From the NCBI GenBank assembly GCA_964230195.1, contig CAXRGH010000222.1, positions 1 through 23,963 on the forward strand: a stretch of DNA of 23,963 bases, in the 5' to 3' direction. This DNA comes from CAXRGH01 sp964230195 (GTDB lineage Bacteria; Pseudomonadota; Gammaproteobacteria; Enterobacterales; Alteromonadaceae). How positions within the stretch are numbered: position 1 is the stretch's first letter; each line of letters opens with the position of its first letter. The position numbers and the translations under genes were made by a program. The notes below the pieces were generated by a model. The model was not told where the DNA came from. It saw nothing but the letters and a program-made list of their open reading frames with translations, and did no database searches. This document shows, one piece after another, positions 13,481-19,894 of the stretch.

Positions 13481-15994
13481 CTAGCCCAGGCAACGTAACA
13501 AGTCGTTAGTACCAATGCGGAGTATTCTCCGGCACGTCCATACGCCCAACAAGGCAACCATTACGCTGCCACACAAAGGCGCAAACAACCAATATTGCCA
13601 ATGCCACTGGCTCTGCATGTCAAACACAAAAGTGGTTAATGCCCACAACGAGACCTCACCAACCATAACACCAATGACTCCCGCAATTAAACCAATCACA
13701 ATAAACTCCCAGCCCACACTGTTGCGCAGTAACTTACCTTGTGCACCCAGTGTACGTAATATGGCGAGTTCTTGACGCCGCTCTGCCATGGTGGATTGGG
13801 TTTGTGCAATCAAGACTAAACTGCCTGCAAACAGCACCAGCACCAATATAAATTCAACCGCCATTGAGACTTGTTGAATGGTGTTACTGACTTGCTTTAT
13901 TCTCGCGTCAACGTCAAATAGCGTAATATTGGTATAAGACGAAAACAAAGTCGCCAACTCAGATTTGCGCTCTGCGGGAAGATAGAAGCTTGAAATATAA
14001 GTGGCGGGATAATCTTGCATTGCTTCAGGCCGCAACACAAAGAAGAAATTAGGTCTTAAGGTCTGCCAATTAACCTCCCTCACACTCGTCACTTCAAAGG
14101 TACGCTGTTCGCTCGCAATATTGAAGGTGATAGTGTCTCCTAGCCCAATTCCTTGACGTTGCGCAAATTCCTTTTCAATGGAGACTTGGTTCAATTGCTC
14201 AGGTTTTGCATCAAACCATTCACCTTCCACAACGGCATTGCCATCTTGAACTTCAGCCTTCCAGGTTAAGTTGGCTTCCCTTCCTAACCTGACTCGGTTA
14301 CCAGAGGTGTTCTCAGAATTCTCACTCTCCTTAGTCAAGTTATCATGGAGTTCCTCGTCATTGACAGCAACCACACGCGCACGAAGCATAGGATACAACT
14401 GATTTATAATCACATCTGAATTGTTGAACGTTTCTCGTAAAGGTTCTACCTGATGTTGGCCGATGTTGATCATGAAGTAGTTTGCGGTGCCTTCCGGTAA
14501 TTGTGCTTGCCACTGCTTCACAAGATCCGTTCGCAACGTGATGACAATCACCAGCAACATCATGGTCAACGAAAAACCAATCAGCGGGACACTATTTTCG
14601 AGTGCACGTTTGGAAATACGTGCCCACGCCAAATGCCATGCGCTGATTTTGTCTTTGGCTAGCCACCGGCCAAGGTGAATCAATCCCATGGAGGCCAATG
14701 TCAGAACAGTCACTAAAACGCCACCAGCCACCAGTAAAATACCACTCATCATTAAGTTGCCGCTGAATAGCCAAAGCATCAAAAACACACCGCCACAAGC
14801 CACGAGATAATGAAAAATACGTTTGTTCACTTTACTATCCAATGAGCGACGCAGTACCCGTAATGGTGGTACTGAAAACAGTTGCAATAACGGATAAAAT
14901 GAAAAACCAAAAACACAGAGCAGCCCAGTAACAACGGCAGCAATCAGAGGTTGCCAGAACCACCCGTCTAATGTGATATCAAATTGACTCGCCAACAGCA
15001 GTCCCACGCCGTGCTGCAGCAGATAGCCTGCCAACAAACCAGCCAGTACCCCCCACAGGGTCAATAACAAGAGTTGATAAACGAACAGTGTTTTTATTGT
15101 TTGCGATGATGCTCCCAGAGTCTTCATAATCGCAACAGGATCATAATGTTTCTGTGCATAACGTTGAGCTGAAACACCAATAGCTAACGCCGCGAGAATG
15201 AGGGCGAGAACACTGGCGAGTAAGAAAAAACGCTTGGCTCGTTCAAGTGTGCGCCCAATATCCGTTTCATCATCTGAGATTGAACGCCAGCGGTGTTGTT
15301 GTCGATTCAGTTGTGGTTTGATCCAATCATCATACTCACTCAAGGTAGCTTCCGAGGCGGCAAACATTAAACTGTAGGATTGTCTGCTCCCGGGTCCGAC
15401 AATTCCAGCTGTCAGCAACTCGTCGTAGTCAATAAGAACTTTGGGTTGCGATGAAAAAACGTTGAAACCAGCATCGGGCAACTCACTGATAATATTTGAA
15501 ACCGTGAATTCACGAGTACCAATTTCTATGGATTCACCCAGCGTTAACGACAAACCTTGGAACAAACGAGAATCAACCCACGCCTCCCCCGCTTTCGGTG
15601 TTGACTGTATTGCAACTCCGTCCACAAAAGGTTGCTGACTTACGCTCACTTGACCACGTAGTGGATAGGAAGAAGTAACCCCTCTGACATCAGAGAGCAT
15701 CATATCGTCACCCGCAAACACCATGGAGTTTACCGACAATTTCTGAGAGGTGAGTATGTTTCGAATTTCAGCTTCCGCAATCCAAGCAGCATCTGGTGGG
15801 TTTCGGCTACTCAACACTCTATCAGCAGCAAGGAACTCTGCAGATTTTTGTTCAAGGGCGCTTTGTAAACGGTCACTGAACAAACCAAGAGAAAAAACAG
15901 ACGCAACTGACAAAGCAATGGCGGCAAAAATAACCGTCAATTGTCCTTGAGAAAGCTCGTGTCTAAACAATCGCCAAGCGAGAGACATCAACAT
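13481..15994 (-). CDS. ybbP: ABC transporter permease, YbbP type (FtsX/MacB family)
   Basis: 837-residue inner-membrane permease paired with the YbbA-type ATPase just upstream. An N-terminal helix (about 18-40) and a large periplasmic domain are followed by an FtsX core starting FFLLASVLALILAALAIGVS with YDPVAIMKTLGASS. Further helices lead to a second periplasmic domain (about 475-690). The second FtsX core has VEFILVLVLFAGSLVLIAQT and ERRQELAILRTLGAQ. The doubled FtsX core with about ten helices is the YbbP layout (E. coli 804 residues). These exporters are thought to move lipid-like substrates or act mechanically across the envelope; the substrate is unknown, and the tesA link suggests lipid handling. 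The start ATG overlaps the ATPase stop by one base (TAATG), showing translational coupling. Confidence 0.93.
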   Translation of the reverse strand: MLMSLAWRLFRHELSQGQLTVIFAAIALSVASVFSLGLFSDRLQSALEQKSAEFLAADRVLSSRNPPDAAWIAEAEIRNILTSQKLSVNSMVFAGDDMMLSDVRGVTSSYPLRGQVSVSQQPFVDGVAIQSTPKAGEAWVDSRLFQGLSLTLGESIEIGTREFTVSNIISELPDAGFNVFSSQPKVLIDYDELLTAGIVGPGSRQSYSLMFAASEATLSEYDDWIKPQLNRQQHRWRSISDDETDIGRTLERAKRFFLLASVLALILAALAIGVSAQRYAQKHYDPVAIMKTLGASSQTIKTLFVYQLLLLTLWGVLAGLLAGYLLQHGVGLLLASQFDITLDGWFWQPLIAAVVTGLLCVFGFSFYPLLQLFSVPPLRVLRRSLDSKVNKRIFHYLVACGGVFLMLWLFSGNLMMSGILLVAGGVLVTVLTLASMGLIHLGRWLAKDKISAWHLAWARISKRALENSVPLIGFSLTMMLLVIVITLRTDLVKQWQAQLPEGTANYFMINIGQHQVEPLRETFNNSDVIINQLYPMLRARVVAVNDEELHDNLTKESENSENTSGNRVRLGREANLTWKAEVQDGNAVVEGEWFDAKPEQLNQVSIEKEFAQRQGIGLGDTITFNIASEQRTFEVTSVREVNWQTLRPNFFFVLRPEAMQDYPATYISSFYLPAERKSELATLFSSYTNITLFDVDARIKQVSNTIQQVSMAVEFILVLVLFAGSLVLIAQTQSTMAERRQELAILRTLGAQGKLLRNSVGWEFIVIGLIAGVIGVMVGEVSLWALTTFVFDMQSQWHWQYWLFAPLCGSVMVALLGVWTCRRILRIGTNDLLRCLG

Positions 15995-16719
15995 TAGACG
16001 TTCCCCTTAATTTGGACAACATTACCATTGGCTTCTGACCCGTCGATCTCAGCCAAGTTACCATCCACCACCTGAAATTGTCTCTGACAGCGGCTTGCGA
16101 GGGTTAAGTCATGGGTCACCAGAACTAGGGTTGTGTGTTGAGCGCGATTCAACTCAAATAATAAATCAATCACACGTTGTCCATTGCCGTGGTCAAGATT
16201 ACCGGTGGGTTCATCAGCAAATAACACGGCGGGTTGAGTCACAAATGCTCGCGCAATGGCCACTCGCTGCTGTTCGCCACCAGATAATTGGTTTGGATAG
16301 TGCGTACTACGATGGGATAAACCAACACTGTTTATCCATTTCTCTGCAACACCTTTAGCATTGGGAATATCAGCCAGTTGGGCTGCCAACATGACATTCT
16401 CCAATGCGGTAAGGCTTTGAATCAACATAAAACTTTGGAAAATAAAACCGACAGAACGTTGACGTAATTGCGCTCTTTCATCTTCACTCATCAAGTGGAG
16501 CGGATTATGATCCAACACAATCTCACCCGACGTAGCACTATCCAAGCCAGCAAGAAGACCGAGTAAAGTTGATTTACCGGCGCCCGATGGACCAGTGATT
16601 GCAACGGACTCTCCACGGTTTACGACAAGAGAAACAGGCTTTAGAATAGTCAGGTCACCATTTTCAGTTGTGACTGTTTTCGACACGTTGTTCAGGGATA
16701 AGAGTTCTGTAGGAGTCAT
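15994..16719 (-). CDS. ybbA: ABC transporter ATP-binding protein, YbbA type (LolD/MacB-like)
   Basis: 241-residue ATPase that powers the YbbP-type permease. Walker A GPSGAGKST at 43-51, Q-loop Q95 in GFIFQSFMLIQ, signature LSGGEQQR at 145-152, Walker B AVLFADEPTGNLD (D169, E170) and the switch His in LVTHDL. GFIFQSF and the EPTGNLD sequence place it in the LolD/MacB/YbbA group of type VII ABC systems. Its stop codon shares a base with the permease start. Its ATG at 16717-16719 lies only three bases from the divergent tesA ATG, so each gene's promoter or leader must lie inside the other gene. The same divergent tesA/ybbA-ybbP arrangement is known in E. coli. Confidence 0.95.
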   Translation of the reverse strand: MTPTELLSLNNVSKTVTTENGDLTILKPVSLVVNRGESVAITGPSGAGKSTLLGLLAGLDSATSGEIVLDHNPLHLMSEDERAQLRQRSVGFIFQSFMLIQSLTALENVMLAAQLADIPNAKGVAEKWINSVGLSHRSTHYPNQLSGGEQQRVAIARAFVTQPAVLFADEPTGNLDHGNGQRVIDLLFELNRAQHTTLVLVTHDLTLASRCQRQFQVVDGNLAEIDGSEANGNVVQIKGNV

Positions 16720-16722
16720 TGT

Positions 16723-17358
16723 ATGCCATCTTTCTTGTTTAAATTATTGAGTTGTCTAATTATACCCTTTGCTCTCTTTTCAGATCACTGCCAAGCAGCT
16801 AACACAAGGATATTAATCATCGGCGATAGTCTCAGTGCAGCATATCAAATGGATACAAGTCAAGGCTGGGTTCACCTTTTGCAGGACAAGTTACAAAACA
16901 ACAACATTCAATTGATCAATGCAGCCATTAGTGGTGACACAACCGATGGTGGGCTCGCACGACTCCCTCGGTTACTCAAGGCGCATCAGCCTCACTACGT
17001 TTACATTGAACTCGGCGGAAACGACGGGCTACAAGGTCATGTCCCCAAAAAGATAGCCAAAAACCTAGTACAAATGATTGAGCTCACACGGAAACATAAT
17101 GCGATACCTGCGCTGCAGGCAATGCAAATTCCCACTAATTATGGGCCGAGGTACAATCGCATGTTCACTGAAACCTTCAGTCAGGTGGCAGAACAAGAAC
17201 ACATTACCTTATTTCCATTTTTTCTAGAGACCATAGCAACTGACCCCAGTTTAATGAAGGCGGATGGCATTCACCCGAACGAAACAGCGCAACCACTCAT
17301 TGCGGACTTTTTATACCCGCACTTCCTGTCCTTGACCACTGACTCAAAACATCAGTAA
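16723..17358 (+). CDS. tesA: SGNH arylesterase / lysophospholipase L1, acyl-CoA thioesterase I
   Basis: Periplasmic multifunctional esterase hydrolysing fatty acyl thioesters, lysophospholipids and aryl esters. 211 residues: a signal peptide (MPSFLFKLLSCLIIPFALFS, cut near HCQA/ANT), then block I IIGDSLSAAY with nucleophile S36. Block II is around ISGDTTDGGLARLP, block III ELGGNDGLQG (G98, N100) and block V DGIHPN (D181, H184). All four catalytic/oxyanion elements are present. Its AGGAG ribosome binding site (16711-16715) lies within the first codons of the divergent ybbA, three bases separating the start codons. Confidence 0.95.
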   Translation: MPSFLFKLLSCLIIPFALFSDHCQAANTRILIIGDSLSAAYQMDTSQGWVHLLQDKLQNNNIQLINAAISGDTTDGGLARLPRLLKAHQPHYVYIELGGNDGLQGHVPKKIAKNLVQMIELTRKHNAIPALQAMQIPTNYGPRYNRMFTETFSQVAEQEHITLFPFFLETIATDPSLMKADGIHPNETAQPLIADFLYPHFLSLTTDSKHQ

Positions 17359-17379
17359 AAGGTACGGACCAAAAGCCAT

Positions 17380-17841
17380 CTACAACGTTTGAGTCACACA
17401 TTCAGTAGTGTAATGATTGATAGCAACGTTGGTTGTCTCAATGCTTTTTCTATGATGATTCCACTCGCTGTCGTAATCGTTAACAGAACGGTTGTAAACA
17501 GCAACAAGGGTCCTCAGTGAATCTAACTTTTGATTGTAAGTATTCGCCTCTTGCTGAGTGTATTCCGGGAGGTCGCTATGCTTAGCCACGTACACCTCCA
17601 ATGGCGCTATTTTTGCCTCCAATGATTCTATTTCCAGCAAATGCTGTTTCAACGAAGCGGTTTTTCCAACAATGGCTTTTTTACTTTTTTCAATACTCTG
17701 AAACAAATGCTGACAGGCCATTGCTGATTGCGGCTGAGAATCAACAAATGCGTAAGAGTGGGCAGTAGCCGCACCAAGTAAAGCCACCAATAACGAACGT
17801 GAAACAATATGAAAGATAGGGGTTGAAGTAAATGCAGGCAT
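17380..17841 (-). CDS. Hypothetical exported coiled-coil protein, 153 residues
   Basis: Not recognised. The start is ATG 17839-17841, chosen because AAGGAGG lies nine bases upstream; the frame extends 27 codons further upstream without support. A signal peptide runs through SRSLLVALLGAATAHSYA, so the product is exported, probably to the periplasm. The mature part has a heptad-like coiled coil (SIEKSKKAIVGKTASLKQHL, then LLEIESLEAKIAPLEVYVAK) followed by a helical, Asn/His/Tyr-rich region. It has two cysteines, in MACQHLF and TECVTQTL near the C-terminus, that could form a disulfide. It is convergent with tesA across 21 bases. Confidence 0.7.
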   Translation of the reverse strand: MPAFTSTPIFHIVSRSLLVALLGAATAHSYAFVDSQPQSAMACQHLFQSIEKSKKAIVGKTASLKQHLLEIESLEAKIAPLEVYVAKHSDLPEYTQQEANTYNQKLDSLRTLVAVYNRSVNDYDSEWNHHRKSIETTNVAINHYTTECVTQTL

Positions 17842-18032
17842 AGCGATGATCCTCCTTGATCTCATGACTGAAGTATAGGCCGTCTTTACGCTTCCCCCCA
17901 CTCCTAATCTCATATTTCTCAAATTAATCTATCAATGCAAAGTAAACCCATAAACCAAATACTCCGTGAGTTGACGACTCCCCCCTGAATAGGTCATGCT
18001 GTTTGCTCAACATCACAAAAGGAACATATTTC

Positions 18033-18842
18033 ATGGCATCATCACAGTACGCAGTCGTCACTGGCGCGTCAGCTGGCATTGGGGCTGATATTGCAAAAGA
18101 ACTTGCACAAAAACACTTCAATTTGGTGCTCATTGCACGACGAGAAGACAAACTTCAGCAGTTAGCTGACTCCTTATCGCAACAGTTTGGTATTGACGTA
18201 AAAGTACTGAGTAAAGATTTGTCGATACCAGCAAGTGTCAGTGAGATTTTTGACTATTGTGAAGAGCAAAACCTCGACGTTTCCACACTGGTTTGCAACG
18301 CCGGTTACAGTATTCCTAAATTATTCCACAATACACCAGAAGCCGAGGAAGAGGCCTTTATTCGTGTACTCTCAACCTCAGTCATCATGCTGTGCAAACG
18401 TTTCTTGCCTCGCTTTATAAACCGTGGCGGAGGCAATGTTATGATCGTCTCCTCACTTGCTGCATTCGCTCCGCCATCCACTGGTTGGGGAGGACTGTAC
18501 GGACCTTTGAAAACCTTCATGAATGGATTCAGTGATTCTTTAAACGCGAATTATAAACAGCAAGGGATTACATCAACCGCAGTTTGCCCAGGTTTCACCG
18601 TGACTGAATTCCATACCGCTTCTGGTCTTCAAGAATCAATGGACAAGATCCCCAATTTTATGAAGAAAGATTCAGTCACAGTCGCCAAAGGCGCTGTTAG
18701 AGCCATGCTTGCCGGCAAAAGTGTCTGGCTGCCTGGAAAATTGAATAATACCTTGCGGTTTTTATGTTGGTTGCTCCCTATGGGAATTGTTATGAGAATC
18801 GCTAATAAGCTCACCGGCGGGCGCTACGAGCGTCAAGATTAA
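18033..18842 (+). CDS. Short-chain dehydrogenase/reductase (SDR family)
   Basis: 269-residue classical-type SDR using NAD(P)H; the substrate is unknown. Cofactor motif TGASAGIG at 10-17, an Arg-rich segment LIARREDKL that suggests NADP(H), NAG at 89-91, catalytic Ser in VSSLAAFAP (S141) and the YxxxK pair Y156/K160 in LYGPLKTFMNGF. After CPGFTVTEF comes a C-terminal extension with a hydrophobic segment (LRFLCWLLPMGIVMRIANKL) that may touch the membrane. This is as in the DltE/YqjQ-like and very-long-chain 3-oxoacyl reductase-like SDRs. ATG 18033 is preceded by AAAGGAAC; an in-frame ATG at 18003 has no such site. It is divergent from the exported coiled-coil gene. Confidence 0.92.
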   Translation: MASSQYAVVTGASAGIGADIAKELAQKHFNLVLIARREDKLQQLADSLSQQFGIDVKVLSKDLSIPASVSEIFDYCEEQNLDVSTLVCNAGYSIPKLFHNTPEAEEEAFIRVLSTSVIMLCKRFLPRFINRGGGNVMIVSSLAAFAPPSTGWGGLYGPLKTFMNGFSDSLNANYKQQGITSTAVCPGFTVTEFHTASGLQESMDKIPNFMKKDSVTVAKGAVRAMLAGKSVWLPGKLNNTLRFLCWLLPMGIVMRIANKLTGGRYERQD

Positions 18843-18890
18843 CGCAACCAAAGGTTAACGCTTTCAAATTAGGTGATTTTTGAATGAGAT

Positions 18891-18933
18891 AAAAAAAACG
18901 AGGCATACACCAAAGGAGGGAATGTATGCCTCG
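18891..18933 (-). terminator. Strong terminator of the small membrane-protein gene
   Basis: On the minus strand CGAGGCATACA, a 13-base loop and TGTATGCCTCG form an 11-bp perfect stem followed by eight Ts (plus-strand A-run 18891-18898). It lies about 90 bases after the stop of the gene at 19024-19443 and faces the SDR gene. Confidence 0.88.
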
Positions 18934-19023
18934 AATGACACAATCGAAAAACTTTACTTCAGCTTACAACTCGCGGTCTTACAAGTACTACAGGGAACGT
19001 AGATTCACAAGAGAACAAATAGA

Positions 19024-19443
19024 TTACGCAGTGGCAAATAAACTCATTGACACTACAAGAAAACAAATCAGCATGTACAGGCTGATACCCGTGGCTATTC
19101 CGTGACCAAGTTCGCTTAAACTATCACCCTTGAAGGTGCGTTCATAACGATACAAACTTTTAGGAATAGAATAACGCCACAACCATCCACCGCAAAGTGC
19201 AACAACAGCAACAGGAACATCATACCAGCGGCCACTTTCGAGCCAACTCATTGTGGTATTAAAGTTCACCAAACCAATCGTATCCATGGCTCTGTGCAAG
19301 CACACCGAGATCATGAAAAATATGGCATTAGTTAACAAAACCCAAGTAACTATAGAAGTGATATCAAACACATCAAGATACTGCGAGCGTTGGGGGTGCC
19401 GAACTGCTGGCTGGTTGTCAAAATACGTTTGAGAATGAAGCAT
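19024..19443 (-). CDS. Hypothetical three-helix membrane protein, 139 residues
   Basis: Not recognised. After a polar N-terminus (MLHSQTYFDNQPAVRHPQRS) come three hydrophobic segments: IVTWVLLTNAIFFMISVCLH (about 31-50), VPVAVVALCGGWLWRYSI (about 76-93) and a C-terminal GISLYMLICFLVVSMSLFA. It should be an inner-membrane protein. AAAGGA six bases before the ATG is a good ribosome binding site. It is a single-gene unit with its own well-formed promoter (19483-19511), its own terminator (18891-18933) and a 12-bp direct repeat upstream of the promoter. It therefore looks like a dedicated target of a regulator, possibly the LytTR protein encoded at 22856-23713. Confidence 0.8.
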   Translation of the reverse strand: MLHSQTYFDNQPAVRHPQRSQYLDVFDITSIVTWVLLTNAIFFMISVCLHRAMDTIGLVNFNTTMSWLESGRWYDVPVAVVALCGGWLWRYSIPKSLYRYERTFKGDSLSELGHGIATGISLYMLICFLVVSMSLFATA

Positions 19444-19482
19444 TGAAAATCCTTTTACTCTGCAAATTCATTTAGTAACTCA

Positions 19483-19511
19483 AGTATAGGTAGGAATTTT
19501 TAAGCTGACAG
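19483..19511 (-). promoter_or_regulatory. Sigma-70 promoter of the 139-residue membrane protein
   Basis: On the minus strand CTGTCA (19506-19511) and TATACT (19483-19488) are separated by exactly 17 bases. The -10 box differs from TATAAT at one base; the -35 is weaker, which fits a promoter that needs an activator. Transcription would start near 19476, about 33 bases before the ATG. Confidence 0.55.
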
Positions 19512-19553
19512 ATTCTGTAGCGAATGTCGTACAAAGCGTCATATTTTCCAAGT

Positions 19554-19586
19554 CTCAAAAGCGAACAGAGTGCCCTCAAAAGCGAA
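19554..19586. promoter_or_regulatory. 12-bp direct repeat, candidate LytTR-type operator
   Basis: CTCAAAAGCGAA occurs at 19554-19565 and again, identically, at 19575-19586, a 21-base (two helical turns) repeat distance. LytTR regulators typically bind two direct repeats about 21-22 bases apart upstream of the -35 box. The pair lies about 43 bases upstream of the -35 of the minus-strand promoter. Confidence 0.5.
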
Positions 19587-19894
19587 TACTAATCATAGAA
19601 AGTTGGTCTGCTCAACTTAACGTCACCCGCTCCCGACCATACCGTCTTTTTTAATCACTAGTATTTTTCGCGATTCACGTGCTTAGTGTTTTGTAGTCAT
19701 GGCGAATTTGATGTTAACCGTTACGGTCACACGACTTCTATTCGTGTTATAAGGGTAAAGTAGTGAATTAGTACAAATTGAAATAAAAAAACCGGATAAA
19801 AAGTGTGACTTTTTCACCTTATTGTTACAAGTAACCTTAAAAATCGTGTACCATTACGCCCTTACGTTAATCACATACACGCCGAGGGGTTTGC

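Larger units (their letters stand above)
19444..19894. other. Divergent regulatory region between small membrane gene and acnB
   Basis: 450 bases without a gene. The left part holds the promoter and direct repeat of the minus-strand gene. The right part, upstream of acnB, holds an AAAAAGT-GTG-ACTTTTT stem (19798-19814) and a GTTAC-AA-GTAAC element (about 19825-19836), either of which could be regulatory; I could not settle an acnB promoter. Confidence 0.55.
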
